Part shown: in pieces, positions 1-11,220 of the stretch
How the letters are laid out: each line of letters opens with the position of its first letter
Position numbering within the stretch: the first letter of the stretch is position 1
DNA from: Panorpa germanica
Taxonomy: Eukaryota; Arthropoda; Insecta; Mecoptera; Panorpidae
DNA: 64,000 nucleotides
NCBI GenBank assembly: GCA_963678705.1
Contig: OY783220.1
Coordinates: 10,747,001-10,811,000 of the forward strand
Direction: 5' to 3'
Position numbers and translations under genes: made by a program
The notes under the pieces: generated by a model
Told to the model about the DNA's origin: nothing
The model's input: only the letters and a program-made list of their open reading frames with translations
Database searches by the model: none

Positions 1-60
1 TAATATAAATCTTCTATAAAAATCGTCTAAAAAATTTTTTTGACTTTACAAATGAATCTA

Positions 61-170
61 TTTACAAATTATAAATTATGTATTACAAATGTATATAAAT
101 GTATATATTGTTTTAAGTGCTAATAACTATCGAAGGTTGAAGCACTCAAATAAATATTAAAAAAGGAAAA
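61..170 (+). repeat. 3' end of a retroposon family, copy 1
   Basis: Shares a block with 17935-18012, 34385-35055 and 38640-38712. The block has an AT-rich stretch with TATAAATGTATATAT, then TAATAACTATCGAAGGTTG, GCACTC and a tail AAATAAATATTAAAAAA. A shared block ending in an A-rich tail suggests the 3' end of a non-LTR element or SINE. Confidence 0.55.
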
Positions 171-899
171 AGATTATATTATTTTCTTCCTGTGAAATCT
201 TGCATTTTTTGGTTAAGAAAGAGTACTATATAATCAATGAATTTTTCCGGAAATTATTTTTGGTGTATTTTCAAGTTTTCTAAAATAACCTACGACATTT
301 ATATTTTAATGAATGTACCACGTTCTAAGCTTATTAAGAACCCCCTCTGGATCACCCCTCAAGAGCAAATCCTTTGGCATCAATTTATGAAATCCTCCAC
401 CAGCGCTAGTTTACAGTGTACATTTTTACACAACTGTCGTGCTAGAACGAGAGTAGTGCCATTGCAGTATAACAGCATATATGATGTTTTGCTTTTTATA
501 TTTTATTTAGTTGTCGTGAGGTCGACAACCAAAAAAATGGTATTTTCTGTACGGTGTACTTTTCACCTAAAAGAACTTGCTGGAATACACTGTCTCGTAT
601 GGCGGAATCGCCACGTAAGCAGCGGAGCTCTAAAGTGGAGCCACTTTATATAAATAACGATTTTTACATGGTGCACTTTTGTATTTTCCGAGCTGCCATA
701 ATGTGATGCAACTTGTTCATACCCATTGAAATTTTCCCAAAATATTAGCTTTCTATTGTAATACGCTTCTTCTAACGTGCTTCCTTATTTAACTCATTTA
801 TCAGTAGCCTATGTCCAATGCTGAGTCCAATCATAAATGCTCGTGCCTGACTGAATGATTAACAGATCGAACGCACCCACGGAAATTTCCATTTTTGCT
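171..899. other. No recognised feature
   Basis: AT-rich sequence. An open frame of 138 codons on + at 237-653 has no motif I recognise and no coding-like composition. Its reverse strand has short coding-like stretches (around 340-420) but no clear family. Confidence 0.4.
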
Positions 900-1082
900 T
901 TAATATTCTTGTTTCAACTTGTCCGGTAAAGCGATATTAATATCACGACGCATCTGCATGCGATCAACCCGTGCATATTTAAACTTGCAGGCTGCAACTT
1001 GTTTCAAAGAACGAAACATTAAATTCATTATGTGAAAGGGTGTATAGTGGTCAATAGTGTCATTAACAACTAATATTCCCAA
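900..1082 (-). pseudogene. Unidentified coding-like fragment
   Basis: A 60-codon open frame on - ends LPDKLKQEY and is richer in charged residues than most chance frames here. It abuts the MITE starting at 1077. It may be a transposase remnant, but no family motif is visible, so no function is given. Confidence 0.2.
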
Positions 1083-1322
1083 GTAAACATTTTGGAGTTA
1101 CTTTGACATCATATTGAAGATGCGTAAGATTTTTTTGTCATGAAAGAGTTCAGTTTCTCAAAGTCGTTCATATGACATGTCTATTTTATCAGCTACAAAT
1201 AGCGAAACCACTCCACCTGTCGGAATAGAAATAAAGATTAAGTTTATACGAACTATAATTGAAGTGCAATAGTGATAGAAACGTTACAAAACAGGACGAC
1301 TTACCAAATTGTTTACTGGGTA
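1077..1322 (+). mobile_element. MITE with TACCCAGTAAAC-type ends, copy 1
   Basis: About 245 bp. The left end is CCCAAGTAAACATTTTGG; the right end, read on -, is TACCCAGTAAACAATTTGG, so the ends are inverted repeats. The internal block ATATTGAAGATGCGTA, followed by TTTTGTCATGAAAGAGTTC, recurs at 31101-31256 and in diverged form at 51437-51828. Confidence 0.65.
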
Positions 1323-1927
1323 CTACCTTTATTTTAAATATTAATAAGACTGCCTCAACTTTGGATAGTTATTAGAACTAAAAACAATATACATAGGATA
1401 TTGTCTCATTTGTCTAAGTTTTACTTAAAAAAATGTATTTCATTTGTAAAAATTATACTTTGTTACTTAAATAATTATGTCAACAATTTCGGAAACACCC
1501 ACTATGTTATAATTATTGCAATGTACATATTTGTGTACTTGGTCAACACTAACACATAGTTCATGCACGACACAACACTCCCCCTTCCTCTCTCTCCTCT
1601 CACCGCGTGCTCCAGTGCTCTTATCACCGAATAACACGGTAGTACATATCTGTGTGTGTGTGCCATCCATATGTGTGTCGAATATATCATGTACCACTGA
1701 CTCCATATTGTCTACAGTCTACACTACATGAACATGATGGCTTTAGTAGCACACAAAATATCTCTTCTGATACATGACCCCGATCTTCGAAAAGATACAG
1801 TGATGTACAACTATATTCCTGACGATCTACAAGATGATTTGATGTGGTGTTTATTAAACCAAGTGTCACAGTTTTCGAGATATGATATTGGAATTATTTG
1901 TAGTTATGGGATAATATAATATTAAGC
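1323..1927. other. No recognised feature
   Basis: AT-rich with a CT-rich patch near 1570-1610 and a short TG repeat near 1650. A 63-codon open frame at 1728-1919 has a coding-like look, but I cannot place it and it lacks clear splice sites. Confidence 0.35.
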
Positions 1928-2513
1928 TAATGGGCTTGTGTCCTCATTTTTTAGTGGTTGATTTTTCAATTGTTTATTGAAATTGATGTTAATAAATGTG
2001 TATTGGCGTGTCTATTTTATTAAATATATAAATGTTGACGGAGATATAGCAATTAAAAATTTGAATTGTAGTTTTAGCGCTAGAAATTGTCGGCCATATT
2101 TGTATGACATGAAATGCATTTTAACGTCAGTTATTTATTGAGTAGGTCAGTGCTTTGGTAATGTTTTGTAGCTGTTGGTAGTCAAATAATCAAGTCAAGT
2201 CAAAGAATAATAAGTTTTTATTTTATTTAACCCTGTTACGGCAGACATAATATTGAAATTTTATTGTTCCTTAAAATAGTTGTATTTTGATATATAAATA
2301 CATATAGCAGAGATTTATGAGCTGTAAAGTTGGCAGCGGTGGTGAAGTCACATGCATTTGGAATGTGTACAACGTTGAATCCCTTTAATAATTAAAAAGA
2401 CAAAATGACTTTTATAATTGTTAATATCTCTTAACATATAAGGAGTTATTAAAAAATAATTGGACATTTGAGGTTCTAGTAACTCACTTTATCAATATAT
2501 AGTACACTTTACC
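1928..2513 (+). mobile_element. DNA transposon family with AATGGGCTTGTGTCCT ends, copy 1
   Basis: Forward copy of a non-autonomous element also seen at 3370-4600 (-), 38362-38590 (partial), 56869-57489 (-, complete) and 58983-59569 (+). This copy starts at AATGGGCTTGTGTCCTCAT and stops at GTACACTTT, so it lacks the outermost bases at both ends. No coding capacity. Confidence 0.7.
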
Positions 2514-3369
2514 GGATATTACTTTATCTGATGTATATTCCTCTCTTATCCAATCCTGTATATATTTCACACGACTTCGTGTGAATAAACGTCAATCACG
2601 GATGGCAGGACCCGGGGACATCACCAAAAGAACGCCAGATCCCAAGAAAACCAGATAGTAATTTAGAATTAGATACCCTTAGAACAGAAGATCACAACAA
2701 ATTGAACAGTGTATAAGTCCTTTGCTACACAGTATATTTAATAAATTCCAATAGTAATAATAACTGTTCAAAAACACACAAATACTTAATAAAGACATTT
2801 CCACCGTGATGTCGATGTGACGCATGACGCGTGACGAGCAGTGAATAACACACCACAGCGCGTTGAAACGTTATCAAACGAATAAATACAAAAATGTCAT
2901 CAAACATTTTACCAATCAACACTTCCGTTTCAACACAGTAAATCACTGAAAACATTTCATGTAACATCCAACTCAGTAGTGAATTGTTACATCTATCTAT
3001 CGATGAACCACCTATCGTACATCACAATGCAGTACAACGGCGACACCTACATGCTAAATCCTCTGGTTATCAGTTCTGCCACATTAAATGTTTTATTTGT
3101 TGGTTTACATCCCACAAAAGGACATTGCATTGAATTTATTGGATTGGTAATCGATTGTAAACGAACGGCTCGTTATTTTAACAGGCCGTTATGTTTGGAC
3201 ATTCATGTACCTGTAGCTGTTTGAAATGTACTCTAAATTGAAGTAGTCCAGTCGACAATGGTGTAATTCAATAAAAAGAACTTATAAGTCTGACTGCCCA
3301 GCAAATATTTTGTTATTGTACATATTTTAGTTGACATAGTGGGATCTTTCTGATCATAGTGACCACAGT
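2514..3369. other. No recognised feature
   Basis: Sequence without a clear gene. A GC-richer patch at 2600-2660 contains GGCAGGACCCGGGGACATC and could be an old retroelement piece. An 81-codon open frame at 2979-3224 has no recognisable motif. Confidence 0.35.
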
Positions 3370-4600
3370 TGTTCCTAGAAATCATTTTAAAGACAGACGT
3401 TTGTGAAGATGGTTATCAGAATCTCAATTACTCAGTTAGTTTTCAATAACTCCCTATATTTTAGTAGAAATTAACAATAGTCATTTTTGATAATAATTGT
3501 GTGTTAATATATATACCCATAAAATAAAAGGAATATAGTATATAGGAGATTTGGAATTACTTTGTATATTTAGATCCCTTAATTTCATGTAACTATTTAT
3601 TAAAATAGGTTTATTCTTTTTGGTCCAGTAAGAAGAGTTTTGAATAGATGTAAATACTAATTTAATTTTATCAAGAATTTGGAATTTCGATAATGATTCA
3701 CATTTAACATAAAATTTATCACTAAGGAGTTGGTTTCTAATAAACCTAAAGCGATTCTTAAACTCCTATCCTTTTTAATTTAATTTTAATAATCTTGATT
3801 TGGAAGCTGTACTAATTAATATACTTGAATAGTCTAAATGTGAACTTATAATAGCTTGATAAATTTGCAGTAAAGATATAGAATGAGCTTCCCGTTTACT
3901 TCCAGCTAGACTTCTTATTCCTCTGTTGCATTTAAGTATAATTTAATCAATTTCAAAGCACCAAATAGATTTACAGTCAAACCAAATACCTAAAAATGTT
4001 ACTCTATTTGATATAATAAATTTTTTTTTATTATATATTATCCTCGGACTTGATATAATTTTGTATCTAGTAAAAATGACAGCTTGAGATTTTTCTACTA
4101 TTAGTGAATTATTTAAATATTTGGAAATTTGTAAAATAGAATTATAAATTGTAAAAAATGTTTGACGGTAGCAAATAAAAGTCAAGGCAAATAAATAAAT
4201 AAATATAAAAAACAAAAGTCATTTTGACCTTTAATTATTAAAGGGATCCAACGTTATAGAAAATTCCTATAAATGTAACTTCACGTTCGCTAGGTTTCCA
4301 TCTTTTCTATGTAACAGAGCGTAAAAGAGATAGTATACTTAACAAAGAACTCTTCTACACATAACAAATTACTGACCTATCCTTTAACAGTGCTACATGT
4401 TACGTCATAAATATGGCCAACATCTGTAGCGCTGAAACTACAATTCGAATTTGTAATTGCTGTATCTCCGTCAACATTTACATATTTAATAAAATAGAAA
4501 CGCCAATATACATTTATTAACATCTATGTCAATCACCAATTAAAAAATCGATCCGTAAGAAATTAGTTTACAAGCCAATTCCCCAAATATATATCGATAT
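3370..4600 (-). mobile_element. AATGGGCTTGTG-family element, reverse copy split by a retrotransposon
   Basis: Reverse-strand copy. The flank 3405-3487 matches the part with AATAACTCCCTAT, and 4217-4600 matches the part with TTAATTATTAAAGGGATCCA through TATCTCCGTCAACATTTA. The two halves are separated by the non-LTR insertion at 3488-4216. The outer TIRs are degraded. Confidence 0.6.
3488..4216 (-). mobile_element. Non-LTR retrotransposon insertion, RT fragment with 5' inversion
   Basis: Truncated LINE-like insertion of about 729 bp flanked by the direct repeat AGTCATTTT (3479-3487 and 4217-4225). On - it encodes the end of a reverse transcriptase. One frame (4215 to 3943) has SKYLNNSLIVEKSQAVIFTR and VTFLGIWFD, the conserved FLG block. 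After a frame change it continues with RSLAGSKREAHSISLLQIYQ and SSHLDYSSILI, the usual thumb-region text. Two stops follow near 3770. The right end (about 4170-4210) instead carries the family's 3' tail in + orientation, AAAAGTCAAGGCAAATAAAT, identical to the tail at 16357-16389. The 5' part is therefore inverted relative to the 3' part. Confidence 0.8.
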
Positions 4601-5199
4601 AGTTGTGAATTCCTACCCTTCACAGAAGAAACGTAAGCAATATTGGTATCAGTCAACAAACCATCTCACCATCTCCATGTTGTTACATCATCTGCAGTAA
4701 CTAGATGCTTATGTCCATTTCCAATATCCAGTTTGCTCCAGCTCCAGCAGCTGCAATACTTTTATTTATACGACGTTGACAAAAGCAAGTTGTGTTTAAA
4801 TTTGCATACAATTTGCACTTTAAACCCCACGTTGTTCTATTGTTGTGTCACGTGGTGAAAGGGGTGATATTGAGACCGGGAGGAATTGGGGTGGGAGAGG
4901 AGAACTAGTTGGACACTTGACAAATGAAATAAATAATACGATGTACAATTCTCAATACGCTATGGTCTTAGTTTTGTATTGATTTTAGTTTAAAAGAATA
5001 TATTGAATGCTGGTAAAATATAAGTACAAGTAGGCAAACATTTCGCCCTTTCGCAAAACGACGGATATAACATATTAAATGATTGATTCGATTCTTCTAA
5101 ACTCCTAGATTTCTTGTCCTCAGTTACCCCTGCCATTGAATGTACTGTATTCATTTTTATTGTATTTGGACTTAAAATCTGTTACAAATATTTCTCATT
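4601..5199. other. No recognised feature
   Basis: AT-rich intronic-type sequence with a GA-rich run near 4860-4910. No ORF with family signatures. Confidence 0.4.
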
Positions 5200-5480
5200 A
5201 CTATTCCTAAGTTAACAAATTTTCATTAATTCCATTTTCTTAAAAACAAACCTGTTCCCTGTACTCTTCCTCCTTACATTGGCCATCCATCCTATTCCTT
5301 CCCATTTCCTTTTTATATCTACTTTGGTCCTGATCAACTTTCTATTTTCTCCAAACATCAACTCTTGATGTGTTCTAACTTGTCTTTTCTTCCAAAACAG
5401 CTTGCCTACTTCCTCTTCTTCCATTCTCCTATATCTACCCTATGTCATCTTTTCCTCCTTCATTCATTTTATTCCATTCG
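5200..5480 (-). pseudogene. Diverged C-terminal fragment of a non-LTR retrotransposon
   Basis: Pyrimidine-rich on +, so purine-rich on -. The - strand frame reads KRKWEGIGWMANVRRKSTG, which lines up with EGKRWMAEIVRRKEKTG of the better copy at 53138-53526. Everything upstream is too diverged to align by eye. No zinc knuckle is visible in this piece. Confidence 0.4.
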
Positions 5481-7133
5481 CCTTCTCTTCTACGATTTCC
5501 ACCAAGTCACTTTCGTTTTCCTTTCTGTTTACAATTATTTTTCAATTTCTAATTTTCTAACATAACAAATGTTTGACAAGATCTAATGCAACTCATTTCT
5601 TCACGTATACATTGCAAATTACAATTGATGTTGAAATCGCCTCAGATTCTAAATTTAAAAAATGATCCCAAGACAATTTCTTTTGTCTCTGTTTGCTTAC
5701 TACCTTCCACATGATGTTTTCTCTTTCTTACTACGGTAAAGACAAAATAGTCTTCAAACTGTCGACTGCGTCTAACAGAAATATAACAAAAAGCATCTTT
5801 AATTTCTCGGCGCTACAGTAATTAATTCTTCTAATCAATATTTATTTTCATTAATAAATTATTAAAAATTCCAACTTCAAAGTAAAGTTTTTAATTCCTA
5901 TTAATCTTTGAAATTACTTTTAACGTAAATTTCTATGAAAAACGGTTTCATGTCCGTCGTCAGTATCTCTTTTGTAACTCGATTCACTTTAAGAAAGGGA
6001 TTGCGAGAAGATCTGTGAGGGGAAGGGAAGACGGAATGGGTAGTTGATCTATTATTTAAAGAACCATACTGAAACTTAATTAATAGGGCTTTTAGAAATT
6101 CCATTTAATATTCAAAGGTTTGTTAATATAGATATCCTGGTTTTGATCCTGATCCTTAAACAAGCAAAAACATTATTTTATTTTACTAAATAAATAGAAC
6201 ATTAACTTTTAAATATTTCAAACAAAGTTTGTGGAAATGGAAAAAACTTAAAATAATTAATTACATCACAACGTATTTCCATGAAAATTTACAATAAAGA
6301 TGACTACACTAAACTTCTATTTTATAAGTAAGTAAGTAACTTTTATTATTTACTTAAACATTTATAAGTTAAACATTGTTACTTGGCTTAATTCGACATG
6401 TACTGAAGTCTTACTGATACCGCGCTGCCTCCTTATAGCGATGAGCTGCGTTTGATACAGTCAAAGCCGTGTTTACACAGCCGGTTTACATAATGCGAAA
6501 CAGCAGACACGGCTGTATTTATATGTTTAGCTGACTCGGCAGTCCATAAGGAAATTCTAACACGGGTGAAGGGATAGGAATCTCAAAGACTTGCTTCAGA
6601 GAGTTTCATATTCGCAGATATTCGTAATATGGATTTCTATATCTTACATATACCAGGCGTTCTCAAAAGTGTGCTCTCAGGCTAGAACAGACTAGGTCCG
6701 ACTATTGTCAGTAGGGTGTATTGAAGTTATTTCATGTTAGCACCATTTTCCATAAGAACAAGCTTCTACTTTATTGTTTATCAAAACATTATATATCTAA
6801 TAGTTTTCCCTTTCCTCCGATTCACTGGCCATGATCTATTTAATGCAACCTTAGAGCATATATATGGAGAGTGAATAGCCTATGCTTCCTATAGATTAAA
6901 AGAGTGTCCAAAATGTGTGCGAGAGAGAAAGGTATATGTTCCTATCTCTATGTGCATGCATCTAAAGTGACAGTTGTCAAGATTACTGAACTTTGAACGC
7001 TTACCATTAGTGTTAGTTTTAGTTTCAAGCAATTATAGTATTGCGTATGGCAAAATGTATAATTTATTTATGATTTTAGTTTCAATTTTATAAGTATACA
7101 TACTTCAAACTGTTTAAAAGATAAGAAATTAAA
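5481..7133. other. No recognised feature
   Basis: AT-rich. The patch 6410-6560 is GC-richer, with short inverted words around CCGTGTTTACACAGCCGG, but it does not fold as a tRNA. No gene seen. Confidence 0.4.
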
Positions 7134-7505
7134 CAGAGGCGGGCCTTTGGGGGTTGCAAGCAGGGCAACCGCCCGGGGCCTCGCTCTTTTAGGACCTCGC
7201 ACTCTCGCGGAATAACGCAAGTAGAAAAATTCATTACTACATATGTATTTGAATCCTGCGTATATCTTTTAAGACATTCATGTACCTTAGTTTATCATTA
7301 TTAATATTTGTGGTCTTTGTGTTTGTTAACTTTTATAAATCTTCCAATATAACATTTTAAAACTCTGCATTAATTTATTTATAAGTTTTACATTTCTCGT
7401 CATTTATCAAAAATATTAACTTTTAATTTACATAAATTAACAGTTGAACAAGTGCCTTGCAAAGGTCTGCCACTCGGGGCCTCGCAATGGCTAAGTCCGC
7501 CACTG
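7134..7505. mobile_element. hAT-like non-autonomous element
   Basis: 372 bp. The left end is CAGAGGCGGGCCTTTGGGGG; the right end on - is CAGTGGCGGACTTAGCCATT. Both continue into a CGGGGCCTCG-type word. Ends starting CAG-GGCGG are typical of hAT-like elements in insects. The flanking 8-mers AAATTAAA and ACAATACA match at only 5 of 8 positions, so the target duplication is decayed. No coding capacity. Confidence 0.6.
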
Positions 7506-8923
7506 ACAATACAGTTTTTATCGATACAAATAAATAAATAATTGAAGGTTTGTGCAAAATAAGTAATAATATTGATGAAGCAATGCTTTTTATTGGAAAA
7601 GCCATTAAAAAGCAAATCTTTATCAATAATTAAGATTTTTCCGACTAAAATGTCATTCTACAACTTATGTGATGGGTTATAATAATTAGACTCTATTAGA
7701 TAATTAATAATTAGATTTATATACACTAAGTAGACTAAAAAGTTAAAACTAAAACTATCACTGTAAGTAGATGGGAATGTCATTTGCACATATACATTTA
7801 ATTTTTGATAAATACATTAAAAAAAAGTTTCACTACCTGTAACCCACAAGAAAACAAAGCCACGTGCAAATTTTAGCATTTAAAGTGGTTTTTCGTTTTA
7901 AGAGAAAAATCATAAAAACTAAAAAAAATAACACAAACAACTAACATTAATATAAACATTGCTCAGTTAAATAAACTACCCAGAAATAATCTAAAACAGA
8001 ATTACCTTTTTAAACATTCAAACTAACGTTCTCCACCATACCCCAAAACATTCCGGTAGGCATTACATTAAATTAGCATCCCCTACCACCCATCTCCATC
8101 TCCTTCTATCCTGCCTTCATCTTTTAAGCCCGGACTAGCATCACCGGCACCAGAAAAAAGTCTCCACATTTCCACGTAGATATCTCCACACATTTATTCA
8201 CGTATCTCTACACACATTACTGCGGCGTGTTAATATTTGAAGCACGGCTGAGGTATACCATAACCATAACGACGTTTGGAGTGGTGGGAAGGGTGGCTAG
8301 GACAGGGGTAAGAGGTAAAGATGGATCCTCTTCTATATCCCTCAAACACTACAGGATATCTAGCCATGATATGTTTTTAGCATGTAGGGTGACCACGAGA
8401 ATATTTCTTTAAAATATATTCATAAGAAATTTTCATAAAATATTTAGTGCAAGTATTCAAGTCAATTTTGAGATAAGGTGAAATAGTTGAGATACGAGGG
8501 TCAATCAAATGGAAACCGGAATTTTGTTCATTTGATTCATGTAGTGATGTGAGAAGGGCAACGCGATGGGAAACCGTTGGCGGGGGAATGCAGTCACTTC
8601 TGCACAAACTTGTATAACATACTAACTTTTTTTTAGTTATAAATGTTTTTTTTAAGTTAAAATTTTTTAGTTCACCCTGTTACCTCATACTGTTTACTAT
8701 CCACAATTTCACCTTCATTTTTTCATATGTGTTATTACATTTTTCTACCCTTACCACCTTTACCACCCTTATGTTTCTTATGCGTACCTTTTCTTTCAAT
8801 GTTCTTATGTTTTCCTACCCCCTGAGTGTCACTACCTTCTTCCCACCATCCCCATCTCCAGCACCCTCTAGGGGCTTAGTACTCACTGCTCACGGTCTAA
8901 CGTTATGGTATCTGTTGTTCTAG
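7506..8923. other. Intronic sequence before the first visible exon
   Basis: AT-rich, with C- and T-rich stretches (8030-8190 and 8700-8890). The last 200 bases before the acceptor are pyrimidine-rich, as expected upstream of a 3' splice site. No gene seen. Confidence 0.4.
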
Positions 8924-9030
8924 TGGTGACGGACGACCCCCGATTCGCAGAACCCATCCCCAATGTCACAGTAGCCGTGGGACGCGATGCCAATCTTCCC
9001 TGCGTTGTAGAAAATCTGGGCACATATAAG
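8924..9030 (+). CDS. DIP-delta: DIP-delta-like protein, exon encoding first half of Ig domain 1
   Basis: Internal exon of a Dpr-interacting protein, a GPI- or membrane-anchored cell-surface protein with three Ig domains. DIPs pair with Dpr proteins to specify synaptic partners in insect neurons. The exon follows acceptor TTGTTCTAG and ends at donor GTAAGA. Two bases complete a split codon; then 35 codons run VTDDPRFAEPIPNVTVAVGR and on to LGTYK. They hold the first Ig1 cysteine (in NLPC), an NVT glycosylation sequon and the family's GRDA turn. It ends in phase 0 after the Lys just before the VAW core strand, the usual intron position in DIP and lachesin genes. It is clearly GC-richer than its surroundings. 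The upstream exon with the signal peptide was not found in 1-8923. Assignment to DIP-delta rather than another DIP is from memory of the family and needs a search. Confidence 0.9.
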
Positions 9031-9357
9031 GTAAGAAGAATAGAAACTGTAATACTTCTTAAAATATATTGTATTCAAATGTTGAAGTTATAAGTGAACG
9101 TTAGTGATTTAGACAGATTTATTGATTCCCGTCCCGACAAATGACAAATTGATATAAATTACCTTGAATATATTTAAATTTGTGAGGAACCGGAAACGTT
9201 GCGAAGGAAATCATCTTGTTTGTACTTGTACAGCAGCTGTAAGCTGCTTAAGGAGGTACAAGACCTTTACGCAAAATAATGAAAACGACGTGAAATTTGG
9301 AGGAGCGATAGAAATAGTTAAAATTTTAGTGACCTCGGGTTGGCTTGGTTGATTTAA

Positions 9358-10075
9358 GGAAGGGGTAAGGTCAAAACGATAAAAAAAGCATATTTTCAAT
9401 AACGTTTTTTGACGACACAGCTAATATATAATTATTTCTATAATTAAAACATTATAACATGACATTTGAAGAATACTTTGTGAAATTTTCATAAATAAAT
9501 ATCAAGAAATGAGGCATTGACAGCGAATCTCCGCAGACGTCACAAAAAAAAGTAACATTGCGGTACCACTCATAGCTCATCACTGCATTTTCTGAAATCG
9601 AAAAACCAAAATGATTTCATTAGTTGATAAGTTTTTGCAGGTATCGCTGTCGAGTTTTTTTTTATTTATTGATTTTTCAATTTTTTACAGCACTTAAAAG
9701 TCAAAAAACCAATTTTTCATGAAAAAAATCAGAAACTTTGTTATTTTTAAATACGTTAAAATTAAAAAATAAAAAAAAACTCGACAGCGATACCTCGGCA
9801 TATATGTAATAGTGTGCAAAATTTCAAAAGAATCGGTCAAGTAGATTTTCAGCTATAGAGGGCACCGACTCTGAAAAAGCTGTGTGTGAGAAACCGCGTT
9901 TAAAAGTTTCAAAGTAACACGAAAGCAGACCAGAGAGGTGAAGACTTAAAACTCTATATCTCCGACAGTTTTACTCCAATCGACTTTAAATTACCACACA
10001 ATAAACTTAATATATTGTAGATTAATATAAATAAATTGAAAAATGAAAAAAAAAATTTGAAACCTTACTCCTCCC
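9358..10075 (+). mobile_element. TTAA-type element with GGAAGGGGTAAGG ends, copy 1
   Basis: Preceded by TTAA (9354-9357); the left end is GGAAGGGGTAAGGTC. The right end on - is GGGAGGAGTAAGGTTTC, with a near-TTAA flank (TTGA). Other copies lie at 49279-49866 and 52848-53737. Inside, a 23-bp inverted repeat around GGTATCGCTGTCGAG (about 9641-9663 and 9774-9796) could form a stem. Non-coding. Confidence 0.65.
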
Positions 10076-10242
10076 TTGAAACAGCCAATACCATAATTTA
10101 TAGTTCAATTTCACCACATAACATAAATTTTAACTATGAAAAAATGGCGACACGGTTGTCAAAAACTACATGTATATAAAAAGATCTTTTTTGAAACTAT
10201 TGGAAAAAGAAAATTATGAAATACCTATAACCTATTTATAAA

Positions 10243-11066
10243 TGGACGCTGTTATGCATTCATGTGTCAAGCGCCAGATACTGGGATTTGAGAAAATTAA
10301 CATTCTAGTTTTTCTAATTCAAATTGTTCAGATAAGAATAATTAGAATTATTTTTATCATATAAGCAAGTAAATATTAGAACTATTACAGATATTCATGA
10401 ATTATTCATTGGAATATCATGAATTTAAAGAATAACTGATAAAATATAAAAAAATATTATTGCAAAATTCAATATGCTTAATTAAATTTGTAAAAATGTT
10501 TCAAAGTCTCTTGACACATAAAAGCAAATTAACTTATGGACTATTTATATTAATAAAATAATTTAAGGTTTATACTTCACAAATTAGAATTGGATTTTTA
10601 TTGGAATTATTCTTTTATTAAATTTATCAACAGTGACATACGAACTTTTTATCAAAATTACATCAATAGTTTTTAAGTGATATTAATATATTCTAACATT
10701 GAAACGGAAGTTATAACAAATTTCTCATCAATAAATTTCTAAATAATAATATGAAAATCGTGAATAAAAATTATTATTTTTTATTTATTTCAGGTAATAT
10801 TATTTTTTAGTGCTCTTTTTGATTTATTATTACTGATTCTCATCTTCATCATCAGGATCAATGGCGAAGTCTAATGTGTTTCCTAATGCTTTAGGCGGAT
10901 GAACCATTTTTGCAAAACGAGAATTCTGCATTGAGATATTGTAATAATAAGTTTATGACATAGTTCATAAAAAATATTTTTATTTATTGTATTAGAAACA
11001 ACATTTCGTGCTTAACTCAATTTTTAATATTTTGGCGCTTGACACATGAATGCATAACAGCGTCCA
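10243..11066. mobile_element. Element with 34-bp perfect terminal inverted repeats
   Basis: 10243-10276 and 11033-11066 are exact inverted copies of a 34-base end beginning TGGACGCTGTTATGCATT. The element is 824 bp. The flanks TTTATAAA and AATATAAT give no clean target duplication. The interior is AT-rich except for an exon-like stretch on - (10830-10925). The perfect ends in an otherwise decayed landscape suggest it is comparatively young. Confidence 0.75.
10830..10925 (-). pseudogene. Apparent terminal exon carried inside the 34-bp-TIR element
   Basis: On -, an acceptor-like ATATCTCAATGCAG leads into 31 codons, then a TAA stop and an AATAAA signal about 5 bases later. The text runs NSRFAKMVHPPKALGNTLDF and ends AIDPDDEDENQ, an acidic C-terminus. 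The length and codon choice look coding, while the rest of the element does not. It could be the end of the element's own transposase left by internal deletion, or a captured host exon. I do not recognise the protein. Confidence 0.35.
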
Positions 11067-11220
11067 AATATAATTAAATAAAAGCAGTAAATGTTGGGAT
11101 ATGAGGCAACGCTGCAAATGGCAAATGGAGAGAAAAATTCAAAATTAAACGGGATTATATTTTTAAGTATTACCGAGAGATAAACTTTTTGCATTGACGG
11201 TAAGTCCTGTACCTCCTTAA

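Larger units (their letters stand above)
1..8923 (+). other. Presumed upstream DIP-delta-like intron, open to window start
   Basis: The first exon seen begins in the middle of a codon, so at least one coding exon lies further 5'. None was recognised here, so this stretch is inferred to be intron. The acceptor is at 8922-8923. It holds repeats near 61-170, 1077-1322, 1928-2513, 3370-4600, 5200-5480 and 7134-7505. Confidence 0.6.
9252..11216. mobile_element. Outer TTAA-flanked element with GGAGGTACARGAC ends, containing two nested elements
   Basis: TTAA at 9248-9251 is followed by GGAGGTACAAGACCTTTACG. On the other side CCGTAAGTCCTGTACCTCC is followed by TTAA at 11217-11220. The ends are inverted repeats over about 17 bp with small differences. 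The interior holds the elements at 9358-10075 and 10243-11066, so only about 420 bp is the original element. No transposase recognised. Confidence 0.6.

Noticed and set aside
237..653. 138-codon open frame on +
   Set aside because: No domain or motif, composition like the surrounding DNA, and no splice or regulatory context; most likely chance.
1500..1700. Overlapping open frames on both strands near 1.6 kb as a gene
   Set aside because: All arise from the same CT-rich and TG-repeat sequence; no motif and no conservation signal visible.
6410..6570. GC-rich patch as a tRNA or SINE head
   Set aside because: Short inverted words exist but no acceptor stem or anticodon arm; no second copy in the window.
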